The notes: generated from the sequence alone by a model not told the origin. DNA of 64,000 nucleotides from Amoebidium appalachense (GCA_963693365.1 CAVNZM010000007.1:8494001-8558000); one strand, 5' to 3'; shown: positions 34,194-46,717, counted from the first letter of the stretch. Numbers and translations: made by a program.

Positions 34194-34195
34194 AC
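33645..34195. repeat. (GT)n with GC/AC interruptions
   Basis: About 550 bases of alternating purine-pyrimidine sequence: GT repeat with GCGT, ACGT, CATG and GTAC steps. It ends with about 80 bases of pure GT (34110-34192). Frames through it code only for Cys/Val or Thr/His. Confidence 0.93.
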
Positions 34196-34199
34196 GTGG

Positions 34200-35914
34200 T
34201 TGAGTGTACAGTACAGTAATATAAATAATAGTAGTACAGCTGTAGTCACCAATGTTGGTTAGTATGATTATTTACGCTTGCCGGGGAGTCCTTGGAGCTG
34301 CGCATTGCGCAACACTGGCTTAGCAGCACTGCGGCTCACGCTGATGCGCCAAAGCAGTTCGAGTCGCATGATCAGTGATACTCATCACCGTGGCCTACAC
34401 CAGTCTGCCAGTGTGGCCTACAGCAAGCTTTGAAGTCTTATTGTAGCTTTCTTGAAGTTTGCATGAGCAGTGAGTCGCTGAGCACCGCGCACCACAGATT
34501 ATCGTGACGGACATATTATGACAGTCTGTATGTGTGGGTTATGGTTCGCATGGCTCACTCAACCATGTGAGATGCAAGTGGAAAAAACCTCAGTACAGCA
34601 TTGTCGCCCATAATAATACCTAATCAGTGACACCTACATGACAAAAGAGCATATGTCGCTATGCGGCAATAGGGACTAATATAATATTACATAGACTCAC
34701 TAGCCCGGTTGCCAAAAGTCAATCCCGGTTGCCAATGCCATCGAACAGTGTCGATGAGGGATGATGTATGTGGAGTGACAGTCAGACTCCATCTTGGTCG
34801 AGTCTACGCTAACTTGAGCCGATGGAAGGTGGCACTCGCGCACTTTCAAACCGACATGCGAATGTGATACATATATATGTTACACTATTATTCATTGCAA
34901 GCACAGTTAAAAGAACCTGACATATGCATGCATGGTCACCATGGGAAAGTCTTGAATTATGGTCGGTGGCCCAGTGAGGCGGTGGTGCATAAGTTCACTG
35001 AGTGGCCACCCGTCGGACTGACAAATAGATAACCAACTTGGCAGACACCATATTTTTTAATTTTGTTTTATGCGCATTTAAAAAAGACCATAGATGGCAA
35101 GGGAAACACCATGCCCGTATGCATATTCTCTCTAAATACAAGGTGCACTGGAGACCTGGTGTAATCTCTTTTCCTTCTCTCTCTTTTTTTCTTTTTCAGT
35201 TCCTTTTCCCACAATTCAAATTAGTACTGCTTACTGCCTACTTTCAAGTGGGGTGGGTGGCTGCCCCGGCCGGGGTTGCGGCGACTCGAGTGACGAGTCG
35301 AGTCGCCAGACTCGCCACAGGCGCTCTTAGGCGCGCTGTTGATTGGCTGTCATCTACAGTGTTTGCCGGTGCGAGTAACCAATCATTGTCAAGACTCGCA
35401 CTTTCATAAACAATTGGCAGCAGGGTGTGAAAATCGTGGCTACAAGGGCCATTTAGCAACTTTTCCCCTGCTTGAATGCCCATAATAGAACCACTAAGTG
35501 TTTTTATTTTTTCAACAAAGTTTTGGATGTATTAGTTAGAGCCATTGTTTATATAATTGGTGGACCTAACCTTAAAAGTTATGTACAATATTCGGTGTTT
35601 CAGGAACATAAACAGTCTAATTTCACAGTCTGGTTGGCGTGCGTGCGCTGTACAGTACAAAATAGTACACATTTGCTTAGGCGCCTGGCCATTCAGATGG
35701 TGCATGTTTTTTTACAGCCAGGTTGCCACATAAGAATCATAAAGAACATCATTGTTAGTAGAGTGTGTCAAAACGCTGAATCAAGCCCCAATTCCGTTTC
35801 CCCGGGGCACCCCTTCACATTGCAGATCGCAAACATCACCTACTTTGTTCACAAGCCCAGATGTAAGTTAACCGTTTGCTTTGAAGGGTTACGTTTCCAA
35901 GCTTGAGCATCAAA
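34200..35914. other. Unique intergenic DNA upstream of the RGS gene
   Basis: No convincing gene. The 18-base sequence CGACTCGAGTGACGAGTC lies at 35282-35299 and recurs exactly at 38730-38747. Near the right end a good 5' splice site (GTAAGT at 35863) and acceptor (CTACAG ending near 35924) could bound a short intron in the RGS transcript. Confidence 0.45.
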
Positions 35915-36622
35915 ATGTCCTACAGGCGCAAACGGTCGGCACCAGACATCAAAAACATCCCCAGAGTTGCTGCTGGCGCTAGAAGCAGTGCACCGAGTGT
36001 TTTAACCTTCGCAGGGCAAACACCCGGCGGAAACTTAACCCTTGAAGATGTGAAAAGAGACCAGCACCTGGTACAGTACATGAGAGAAAGATGGTGTGCA
36101 GAGGCTTATGATTTCTGCGTCGAGGTAGAGTCGTTCGAGCAGCTATGCAGCTCAAGGCAACTGCCATGCGACAGGTTACTCGCAGTGGCGCAAAAGTTGG
36201 CCGAGGACTACCATCTGCCAGATTCGCCTAAGGAGATAAACCTGGATGCTGGCACAAAGGCCGATATTCTGCGCCTGCTCAGAGTAGGGTTTGAAGGTGC
36301 ACATGACGAAGGTGCACATGACGACAAGCATGAGACAGTTTCCTTCGAAGAATTGCAGCACGTCTTTGACCGCGCGAAGAAAATTGCCTTTAGCACCATT
36401 CGAAACGATGTCATGACACATTACATTATCGATTGCGAGAACCTAACAGGGCCATACAGTGGGAAGACACCTTCTCCCTCCCCTTTCGACGCATCCCCTC
36501 TTCCCAGCCCGCGTTCGGCATCAAGGGTTTTCTCTCACGTGTATCAATATATGAGCTCGATGGGTCACGGCGCAAACTCAATGACCCGGTTTTTCAGATC
36601 AAACTCTTCGGTCACCAATTGA
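35915..36622 (+). CDS. RGS-domain protein
   Basis: Single exon, 235 codons from the first ATG. The RGS domain spans about residues 44-175 and is recognised by TLEDV, helix ERWCAEAYDFCVEVESFE, SPKEINLDAGTKADI and FDRAKKIAFSTIRNDVMTHYI. Such domains bind active G-alpha and speed GTP hydrolysis. Compared from memory with RGS4, residues matching Glu87, Asn128 and Asp163 are kept (Glu63, Asn109, Asp165). Positions matching Asn88 and Arg167 are Ala64 and His169, so GAP activity may be weak. Residues 127-136 (EGAHDEGAHD) show a four-residue tandem duplication at the DNA level. The Ser/Pro-rich tail (183-235) looks disordered. If an upstream intron (35863-35924) is spliced, an ATG would form across the junction and the protein would start MRKRSAPD instead of MSYRRKRSAPD. 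Confidence 0.85.
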   Translation: MSYRRKRSAPDIKNIPRVAAGARSSAPSVLTFAGQTPGGNLTLEDVKRDQHLVQYMRERWCAEAYDFCVEVESFEQLCSSRQLPCDRLLAVAQKLAEDYHLPDSPKEINLDAGTKADILRLLRVGFEGAHDEGAHDDKHETVSFEELQHVFDRAKKIAFSTIRNDVMTHYIIDCENLTGPYSGKTPSPSPFDASPLPSPRSASRVFSHVYQYMSSMGHGANSMTRFFRSNSSVTN

Positions 36623-39500
36623 CGCATCACCAACACCTCATTTCCATACACCGTTTTTTTTGTTTTTTTGTTGTACGTTCACACTGTCAGGTGCATGAAC
36701 CAGTGTGAGGTCCAGACGTTAATATCCGTACCACTAGGGACACTTAGATTTCTTAGTTTTTTTTACAACCCGTAGTCCACATTTGCTCCAATTTGCTCCA
36801 TGGGCATGGTTCAAGCTGTATGAATGTCACATCGTGTAAACCCATAATGAGGGCCTGAGAGTTGTTATAAATATATATAACTGCCCCGAAACCCATTATT
36901 AAGAGTGTAACATAATTTTACAGTTCACACATAAAAAACTCACACACACTACTTGCAGACATGACTGCTCGTGTGTACATGTGGCTGTGTGTTGGAGACG
37001 AAAGGCACTTCGGAATTCCCGGAAGAAACTGAGATGGCACACTAAAAACACGTGAAACATACCACCGTCAGACGGAGGGAGGATCATGGATTAATAAAAC
37101 ATCGGATTTCTATTTTCGGTGTAGTAAAAACGCCACCATCATGCCGGACAAACAGCATATGTATTTTGTGCCCAGAGTTCAATACTCCCTCCCCTCCATG
37201 CCCCTCCCCTCCCTCCCTCTCCCCACTTCCCCACCGTCCCTTCTCTGTCTTTCTCTATCTCGATGTTTCCCCTTAAGCCTTCTCCTCGTCACACACAAAG
37301 ATCCAAAAAAATAAAAACAGAGCAGCGCTACATCACTATTGGAAAGCTTAGGAGGATATCAGCCGAGACGTTCTTTGCCTGGTTGCTGCCTGAGAGTAAT
37401 TGAACATGGCACCTGGACCGGTGCGTGTAATTGAAACGCACATTAGGTATGCGTATTTAACCGTGCACTGCGGTGCTTCAATGATGTTTATATGCCTCAG
37501 TGTGCTTAGTCACAACACAGTGCAAGTTGTGTTAGACGAGAAGAGGCAGCTATCAAAGAGACACTGTGTCCGTGTGTGTGTGTGTGGCATATTCGTGTGG
37601 TCGAGGCGTACTTGGTGCGTCAAGGATGTATGCTTGCGTTTAGTATTAAGTGTTCAACTTGAGCTACCAGTGAAGGAGCGCCTCTCAAAGAATGGAAACG
37701 GCACACACGTGTGTGTGAGTACGCGTGCAGTGTGTGCGTGCGTGAGTGCGCTTGTGTTGGGTTTGTAAGAGGTGGAAAGGGTGGGGCAGGCGCAGGAGGA
37801 GGGGGGGGGGGGGGGTGGTTGGAGGGAGGGGGAGGGGGGAGGAGCGGGACAAGGAGGCCTAAAACTGAAGAGGGAGGGCGGCGCCGGGAGGGTTGAGGGA
37901 AGGGCAGGGGACCCCAGACTCTCAATATAGATCTGCAGCACAAAGCAAAACAGCACGACAGAAATTGCTATGCATATGTGCGGAAGTCGTTACACAAGGT
38001 TATGCAGCTGAACAAAAACCGCCCACGCGCGGGCGGGCGGGCGGGCGGGCGGGCGGGGAGGGGGGGGGGTCCAATCTTTCAGTGTCTATCCTGCATACCG
38101 TGATTTTTTTTAGTCTTGTATCTCACAGAACAGGCGGGAAGGAAAGCCCCTCAGGCAATCTTGACGGAAGGTTCGGCTTGTAGAAGTCAGATATGAGACG
38201 CACGATGTTTGCATAAGCCCTGGGAGTCCCTTATCTCGTCACCCCCTCCCCCAACCGCCCCTCCCTGACCCTCCTCTCTTCCCCTTCCCTCCTCCCTTCC
38301 CCTTCCCTCCCCCCTCCAACCCATCTCCCCACCCCCACCCCCTCCCCCTCCATCCCCACCCCCATACCTTCCCCCCACCCTCCCAATCCCCTCCCTTTCC
38401 TCCCATCTCCCCTCCCTCTTCCCCGGAATAATGGACCCCTATAGCCGTCCGTATGTATGCACTGGGCCACCGCCTCGTAAGTTGCTTCTTGCTGCATGCC
38501 GACTAGCCTTCCACAACAATTGAGCCTGGAAAGGCCCCAGAGAAACGTACAGTAGTTGATATATGAAGGATGCACTCTACGAAAGTTTTTTCCGCTGACG
38601 AGCGCCTTGACTTTCCTGAGCGCTGCCGCCCGTATATAGGGTATCCTATTGAGCACCTAACTAAAATTTGGTAATTCAGTGAAATCGCACAGGTCAAATT
38701 TCTATAGGCAATCGGTTCAAAATGGCCCGTCGACTCGAGTGACGAGTCAAAGCCATGTTTGATTTTTGCTGGTAATACTTGGCTACTGTGAAGCAGAACA
38801 CAGTAGGCATATGGTTTTATCTATCTTCTCATATTAGTATAATATCTTATCATAGTAGGTCATTCATGCCGATTACCTATCCACCGTCCTAATTTTATAG
38901 TTTTTTTCTTTCACACGATCTGCGATTGAAAGAGCCCAATCATGTGCTGATAACGTGGCACGAAAACGTGCACCCGCTGAAAGCTCGCGAAAACGACTGA
39001 CTCACAGTTCATTAGTTTCCTTCATTAATTTATAATAGCAACAATTTTACTCCGTAACAACAACGTAGCACATAGAGGGTTGCACAGTGTATTCTTGTGA
39101 CTCTGAAATAGGCTTTTGCAAAAGGGGGTCTTCGTGCTGAACGACAAACTTCGGCGGCACACTTGCTGGCACGTTCACCTTGAACCTGCAAACCAGGATT
39201 TCTTGAAGTGGTAAGACTAACACCTTTTCCTTATCCTTTTTCACTCTTCACCCTTATTTTCTCTCCTCCACGCATTGTCCATTTCCCCCACCCACATCTC
39301 CGTGCACATTATTCAACTATAAGGATGTTTTCTGATCTCAAAAGGGCGTTTTGGTTACTTGGTAAAGTTCAACTGCCCTCCCCTCCCCTCCATCCCCCGT
39401 GGTTATCACACCATGCGAGTATACTTTATACAAAGACACATATTAATGCCAAAATGCTTGTGTTCCGTACGTACGGCTTGCAGTCTTTTCAAAATTGCTT
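36623..39500. other. Intergenic, partly low-complexity; no gene seen
   Basis: Unique DNA with G-rich stretches (37790-37890, 38030-38070 with GGGC repeats) and a C-rich block of CCCTCC/CCCCACC type (38240-38425). The 18-mer shared with the other side of the RGS gene is at 38730-38747. The longest open frames contain no recognisable domain. Confidence 0.5.
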
Positions 39501-40077
39501 GTTCGTTCCAACAGGGAGCAACTACTAGGAAGCATGTTTGGCGCCGAAGGGTTTTCCGTGGCTGATGTCACGGTGGGGTGGGTATGGGGTCGCCCCAGGT
39601 GGGTTTTGGGTGCATGGGGTCTTCGTATTCAGAAAGTGTTTTCTAGGCTCTTCCGTAGTAGTCTGCTTGTTGGTTTGGTTCTAGTGTCATGTGGGGCGCG
39701 CATGGGTGTTCGTGCTTGCGCATCTACGCCTGTGTTCATCTCGCTGGTGTGTGTGTGCCTGTTAGTGTCTGTGTGTGCGCATGATTGTGTATGTGTCTGT
39801 GTGTGTGTGCGTGTGTATGTGTGTGTGTTAGCTTGTGCGTGGGAGCGTGTGTGCTTGTGTGCGTGCCTTTGCGTGCATGTGATGTGTGTGGGAGTGTGTG
39901 CGTGCTTGTGGTTGTGTGTGTATGTGCCCCCTTCCCCCCTTCCGCCCCCCCCCCCCCCCCCCCACCCCCTCCTCCTTTTCCACTCTTCCTGCCCCTCCCC
40001 CCCTCCCCCCCCCCCTGCACGTGTCCTGCACCGTGCTTCTCATCGTGTATGTGTACTTCGTGCCGTGTTCCGCATCC

Positions 40078-40115
<38 letters not shown>

Positions 40116-41264
40116 CGGCAACACACACACACACACTACACCACCATCACCCACCCCTTCCCCTCACCCTCTCCTCTCTTCTCCTTGCACGGTTGCATCT
40201 CCTCTTTGTGTTCCTGTATGTTTGCCTACGTGTATGTGTCTCTGTGTATGCACATGGTTTCTTTTCTGCTCGATTCCTTTTGTCCACAATTGTGCTTGCG
40301 TGTGTGCGTGTATATCTGTACGTGTGCATATGTGTGTGTGTGTCCCCCCCCCCCCTCCCCCCCTGCTTTTGTGGAGGCATAGGAACCCCCCTGATGATGG
40401 GCTCTGTTAAAGTATCTTCTGCCTGCACGCTTAAATTGTTTGATTTTGAGTTTCCCATCATTTTTGGTGACGTTTTTGTTGTTGCTTTTTGTTTTCTCGT
40501 CCATATTTCCGACCCTCTAACGCATACATCACCCCCTCTCCCCCCCTCCCCCTTCGTACTCTATAACACAATTACCCCCCCCCCCCCTATCCGTTTGTTC
40601 TTGTGTACTTCGTACTTTTTGACGCATTCAAAACCCCCCCCCCCCCCCCCCCCCGGGCCCTTGCATGCCTGCAATTTCTCTGCATGTGCCTGTGCACTTG
40701 CCTACCTGTATGTGTGTCTGTTTGTATCCACATGCTCACCTTGCTGTGTATTTCCTTGACTTCCTCATTGGCATGTGTGGGGGGCGGGCTGGTGGACAGG
40801 CGGGTGGGCGGATGGACGGATGTTTACGTGTTTCTGTTGCACCCCCCCCCCCCTCCCCCCCCCCCCCAAAAAAAAAACAAAAACAAAAAAACCCCCAACC
40901 CCTCTCTTCTGCTTTCCTTACTTTGCGCATGCCTGCCTGTGTGCTTGGATGTCTGTGGGTTTCAGGTTTTTGTGTGCACAGGTCCTTTGGCCTTTCACAT
41001 TTTCTTTATTCTTCCTGCGTGATTGAGTCATTAAGATATTTATTCCACCTGCTACACACACACCTTGTGACCGACTTCATTCTAACCGGAATACTGACCC
41101 CTGCTATGGAGTTGTTGCTCTTTTCCACCCCTGTTTTTTTGGGGGGAACCGAGTGTGTATGTGTAAGCGGATTTGCGTTTGTGTGTGCACATCGGTGTGC
41201 AGCACACGTTGAACATAAACACATGTTCGTGCCCGGTGTAACCCAATCTCCCCCAGGGTACACG
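39501..41264. repeat. GT/C-rich spacer with fragments of repeat families
   Basis: GT-rich (39741-39930) then repeated C runs (39946-40018, 40080-40112, 40345-40364, 40577-40588, 40634-40655, 40843-40868). A reversed fragment of the TRIM-like terminal repeat lies at 40016-40079 directly before a C run. A shorter one (about 40603-40633) also ends in a C run. A relative of the 13300-13361 sequence is at 40466-40530. No exon upstream of SMNDC1 was identified. Confidence 0.7.
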
Positions 41265-41730
41265 ATGGATTCGGACCTGCAGACGTACCGCATGCAGCTG
41301 CAGCAGGTGGAGTCAGCCCTGCTGCTGGACCCCACGAACCAACAGCTGCTCAAGCTCAAGGTCATTGCCTGCATGCTTGTGCATGTACTGTGTGAATGTG
41401 GATGTACTGTGTGCATGCATGTGGGGATTACTGTGTGCTGCTTGTGGGTGTACTGTGTGCATGCATATTGATACACTAGGTGCATACATATTGATTGCGT
41501 GCATGACATACTGTGTACTGCCTGCATGCATGTTGATGTACTGTATGCATGGCATAGATGTACCTGTTATCCCTCCCCCTGCCCTCCCCCCCCCCCCCCC
41601 CCCCCCCCCTCTCCCCCCCCCCCACCCCCCACACAAACACACACACACACCACCACCACCACCACACAGACACACACATGCGCGCACACGCACACGCACA
41701 CGTGACACACACACACACCACACACACACA

Positions 41731-41793
<63 letters not shown>

Positions 41794-42229
41794 ATAGGTC
41801 AACAAATACATTCTGACCTTCGACATATACAGGTTGACCTCGAGCAGCTGATCGTTGTGTCCAGCCAGCTACAGCAGGGTGGGGAGGGAGGCGGGGAGGA
41901 TGGGCACACGTGGAAAGTTGGAGATGTGTGTGAGGCCATGTGGCTCGAGGATGGCAACTATTATCGCGCAATCATCGACACCGTGTCTGTGGATGGCCGG
42001 ACAGTCACTGTGACATTTACTGCATATGGCGAGAGTCAGGAGTGCAACGTGTCGAGGCTCAGAAAGCCAAAGGATACACCTGGAGCAGGGGCAAAGGGTG
42101 CTAATGGCGGTGACAGTTCTGCAGGTGGGTTTTTGTGTTCACATATTACACCCCCCCACACACACAGCTACCCCTCAAACACACATACACACACGCGCGC
42201 ATGCACACACACACGCACACACACGCACG

Positions 42230-42284
<55 letters not shown>

Positions 42285-42707
42285 CTTCCACAACTTAAAT
42301 GGAGTTATGCAAACACAGCTTGAGAGTTGAAACTCCCATTTTATTTGCAGGCTGGTAGGGAGATCAATGGACCGTTTAAATATTTGAGAGGGTCTGTGGG
42401 TGGGGTTGGGTAGAGCTTGTGTGTGCACAGGTTGGTTGGTAGGCGGTTGTGTGGGCAGACATGCATTCATGCAGGCAGGCGGGCGGGTGTATATGTGCAT
42501 GTGTTTGGGCGGGCAGGCGGGCATGTATATTTGGACAGGCAGGCGGACATGTGTGTGTGTGTTTTGGGCGGCTGCAAGGGGGCGGGCGGCCGTGCAGGCG
42601 TGGATTCTTTTTTGAGGGGTGTGGTGTTGTGTGTGTGTATGTGTTTTTTTTTTTGGGGGGGGGGTGATGGTGGTGGTGGTGGTGGTGGTGGTGGTGGTGG
42701 TGGTGGT

Positions 42708-42758
<51 letters not shown>

Positions 42759-42830
42759 TGGGTGGGTGGGTGTGTGTGTGGGGGGGGGGGGGGGGGGGGG
42801 GGGGCAGATGCGTGATGGTTTTTTTTTTTT

Positions 42831-42923
<93 letters not shown>

Positions 42924-43259
42924 TCGGAGAGCGGGTAAAAGCAATAGCTGACTCTTGAACGCGCAGGGGAGGGCAAGAACAAAGACAAGGAGAAGCTGAA
43001 AGCCAAGAAAGAGAAAAAGCGAAACCGTTTGGCAGAGTTGGAAAAAGCAAAGGAGGGGGAGAAGAAAAAGTGGCAGGATTTCAACAAGGGAATCATCAAG
43101 AAGACAGGGAAGGAGAGGAAGAGCATCTTTGCTACGTCGCAGGAAGGGAAGGTTGGGGTGGTGGGGTCTGGTAAGGGCATGACGGACTTTGATAGAAACA
43201 GGAAATGGGCTCCTTCTACAAAGCTTAATACGATTGCCGCTCCCCCGGGTGCCCGGTGA
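41265..43259 (+). CDS. SMNDC1: SPF30/SMNDC1, Tudor-domain splicing factor
   Basis: Three coding exons (41265-41360, 41833-42124, 42967-43259), 226 residues; human SMNDC1 is 238. It is a spliceosome-associated factor needed for tri-snRNP joining, acting in the nucleus. Evidence: the N-terminal coiled segment MQLQQVESALL..LLKLKVDLEQLI, a Tudor domain (about 57-111: HTWKVGDVCEAMWLEDGNYYRA...VTFTAYGESQ), and a Lys-rich C-terminus with KWQDFNKG, RKSIFATSQEGKVGV and GMTDFDR..KW, all in the order of the human protein as I recall it. Aromatic-cage residues Trp69, Tyr76, Phe94 and Tyr97 are present. The position of the cage Asn of SMN (after Tyr-Gly) is Glu99, so methylarginine binding may differ. The first 5' splice site (GTCATT) is weak. 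The start ATG matches the family's N-terminus; a 5' non-coding exon may exist. Confidence 0.93.
41577..41795. repeat. Poly-C, CAC repeats and (CA)n in SMNDC1 intron 1
   Basis: C runs (41577-41630), (CAC)n (about 41650-41667) and broken (CA)n to 41793. The intron also contains repeated TACTGTGTGCATGCATG-type units at 41395-41550. Confidence 0.9.
42165..42922. repeat. (CA)n, (GGT)n, poly-G and (GT)n in SMNDC1 intron 2
   Basis: (CA)n (about 42190-42281), a GGCGGGC/GCAGGC-rich stretch (42465-42600), (GGT)n (42667-42710), a G run of about 50 (to 42757) and a second G run (42780-42804). A T run, (GT)n and a G run of 32 (42890-42922) follow, all with G/T on the plus strand. Confidence 0.93.
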
Positions 43260-43682
43260 AGGCATGCGGTGGAGAGAAGAAAGAGGAAAGGGAGGGGGCG
43301 GCAGGAGAGGGGAGGGGGTGGGGTGGGGGGGAGTAGAGCACCCAGATGGAGTCGATGGATTCAAGTAGAACTTCGTGTCAGTAAGGTTAGTCAGTGTGCA
43401 AAGCTTTGCTTTGAAGTTCTTGTTGTGCTTTCTAATAGGCAGGGACGATTGTGCCATGTTTTTTCCGAATGTTTTATTGCCTTGCTGTGTCCACGCCTGA
43501 AACGCCAATTTGAAATTTGGAGCCACCACGTTTAGCTAGCACTCCAGCACCCTTTTTGGGCTTTTTCTGTTTTTCTCCTCCATTGCAATTGGTGTGTCAA
43601 AGGGTGGTTCACTGAACTGTTTTTGGTTAAGCAACTCTCGGTATCACAAGTACTATGATAGTTCAGCCTTCGATGGCAAAGA

Positions 43683-43688
43683 AATAAA
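43683..43688 (+). terminator. Possible poly(A) signal of SMNDC1
   Basis: AATAAA about 425 bases past the SMNDC1 stop, on the coding strand. It lies in the 1.4-kb spacer between the convergent SMNDC1 and MARCH6 genes. The rest of that spacer (43690-44704) holds a T-rich block, a G run (44017-44032) and (GT)n (44482-44567). Confidence 0.35.
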
Positions 43689-44479
43689 GCGAAGAAATTC
43701 CAAACTTCAAAGTAAATCCTGGCGGACTATGGATGTGTGCGTACATGTGTGCATATACATTTATTAGGCCGTGCCAGTGGGCATATTGAGTTTATCACGT
43801 GTGTACATGTGTACATGTGTGTGTGTTTGTGTGTGTTAATGAAACTGGTGTGTGTACGCATGCACATGGTGTACATGTGTGCGTTTGTGTGCCTAATTTT
43901 TTCTTTTTCTTTTCTTTTCTTAAGTTTTCTTTTCTGTTCCTTTATTTTTTTTTTTTTTTTTTTGTTGTTGCTTTTTCTTTTTTTTTTTGAGGGTTGGAGG
44001 GCAGGGAAGAAGAGGGGGGGGGGGGGGGGGGGCACGTGTTTGCAGACCTGGCATGCGTTTGCCTTTTACTTCCCTTATTATCGTAGCACATGTACACTCG
44101 GACCAGTCCGTAGTATTTTTCAAAACGATGGTTGCACCAGCCCAGCTAATATCATTAGATGCCGGCAACATATCATATGTTGATTTACACGGGAAAAAGA
44201 ATATCGAAAATCAAAAACGTGAAAGGTGTGGCCCATGGCTTTTTAGCTGCACTGTCATTCGCACATATCACTACTCCAATTGAGGTTGTTCGGAGGGGTT
44301 GGGTGTAACGGAGTTAAATCTAACCTGCATGCTATTTAATAGTTGTGTTGCAGCCCCAAACCCACTCCGTTATACAACAACCTTGCATACCAGCTCTAAT
44401 TACGTACCGCTCGTAAGTTGTGTACATATTCGTGTTTTGTTTGGTGTGGTGCGCACAAGACAGAGCATGTGTATAAATG

Positions 44480-44568
<89 letters not shown>

Positions 44569-44704
44569 CCGTGTGTGCGCGCAGGTGTGAAGTACTTGCG
44601 TGCATTTGTATACATGTGCAAGTGTATGCACATCTCTCTCTTCTATTAAACATCAATCACCCTACATTCCCACACCCCACACAACACCTCAACATTCATA
44701 CCCG

Positions 44705-45080
44705 TCACTGCACAGCCGCGGTTGCCGCCGTCGCCGCCGCCATATCCGAGTGATTTAACAACTGTCTACGAACCAGATATTTGCTATCGCGCACACTATC
44801 ATGAAGGTGTCGCAGCCAGCGGTGGAAGTGTCTATGTCCGTGATACACCACACCTGCAAGGGCACAGAACACGTAGCTGTAGCGGAAGCAGAAGTTGCTC
44901 GTATAGTAGCTAGCACCTAGGAGGGTGGATGGGAGAGTCAGTGGGTGTGTGGGTGTAAAGGGGAGGAAGAAAGGGGTATGCTACGTGAACATCGTTATAT
45001 GGTCAGAGAAAGGAAAAACGGCAACTAACATACAGGGAACTAATTGCCTTGTATGTGTACTGTGAATCTTACACGGGATG

Positions 45081-45118
<38 letters not shown>

Positions 45119-45340
45119 GGAGAGGGGGGGGGGGGGGGAAGTAGAGGGGGAAAGTGGGGAGCAGGAGAAGAGCAAGGTTAGCAAGGGAGGTGGACCGGAA
45201 GGGGGATGGGGAGCAAGCCAGAAAGGGAGAGAGTAGGCGGAGGGAGGGAGGGAGGGAAGGGGGAGGGACGGGGGGACAGGGAGTAATGCGATAGCGAGAA
45301 AAGAAGAGTATGGAGCGAGGAGGGGGAGAGACAGAGACTG

Positions 45341-45375
<35 letters not shown>

Positions 45376-45459
45376 TTTGTGTGGAGATGAAAACGGAATA
45401 CAGTCAGGTTAGTCCAAAGAAACAACATGAAGGGAAGGTTGCAGCACGATAGCACATCC

Positions 45460-45490
<31 letters not shown>

Positions 45491-45567
45491 CGGCATGCAA
45501 CACAAGCAGGTCTTGCCCATATCCATGGTATCCATGCTTCTGCCTGCCACGTACGGGAAGGAAGGAA

Positions 45568-45602
<35 letters not shown>

Positions 45603-46676
45603 AGACAAGAAAGCATACCCAGCCAAGGCAGGAGGCCTCTAGCCACGACATAAGGGCCGGTCAGAGCCAGCACCAGCATGCGCACCATAGGCCAGGCCAC
45701 ACGCTCAAGTATGGGCCGTAGCTCCATCTGCTCGAGGCCAGCTGCTTGTGCCTGCAGCAAGCACACGTGTGAGACATAAACTGGTGAGCATACAAATTTA
45801 TGCGGGAATATACTACTCATATCGAAACACTGGAAAAACCAGTGTGCACAGAGATTGGCTGACACTATGCCACAGTATCGCATCACTGGCTAGGTCAATG
45901 CCCGTATGTACACACAGCATAAGCCCATATGCAGCATTCACCATCGTTAATAGTTAAACCAACCACCGCTTCTCCTATTTTAGACCGGATCTAGGTCGAT
46001 CCGATCAAGGATTCAAAAATTGCCAACCTCGATCAGGTCTAAAATGGGAGAAGCGGTGGTTGCTTTAACTCCCGTCCGGCCTTTTGGTCCGAACCAGACA
46101 TCCAAGGCCGCAAACAAAAGTGCGCTATTGCCTCTATCACCCATCCCCCACCATCACCTGATGCAATTTGTGGTGTGAAGCACACACACCTGCATGTGCC
46201 CTTCAGGTGTATATGCCCTTCAGTGCAAGCACCCATATTCGCACACACATGCCCACACACGACATCCCCCCCCCTCCCCCCCCATAGGCACGCACACACG
46301 CACGCACACACGCACGCAAACACACGCACACACACACACACACACACGCGCGAACGTACCTGCTGCAATATATCCCTGCTCTCATTTGGGGGGCCAGTAA
46401 TGACGAACTTGTGTGCCATCTTGACCAGCACACAGCCCAGAGCCCAGCTCTGCAGCAGGTGGAACACGGCGTTCTCGTTTGTGGGCACAAACATGGGGGT
46501 GACCAGTAGCAGTTCGATCAGTAGGCCCGTAGCAACGGGGATCAATACCCCCCCAACGGCAAACAGGATGAGACCCTTGAAACCCTGCATGCAAAGCATG
46601 TCAGTAGAAATAAGCCGGTTGGGTACGGTTGGCTTTGCCACCTAAGCACACAAGCTCCCCCCCCCCTCCCTCTCTC

Positions 46677-46717
<41 letters not shown>

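Noticed and set aside
35038-35409. 123-codon plus-strand frame upstream of the RGS gene
   Set aside because: Low-complexity middle, no domain, and it runs through the repeated CGACTCGAG motif. Nothing distinguishes it from chance.
37400-37768. 122-codon plus-strand frame after the RGS gene
   Set aside because: Composition is skewed by GT-rich DNA and no family is recognised.
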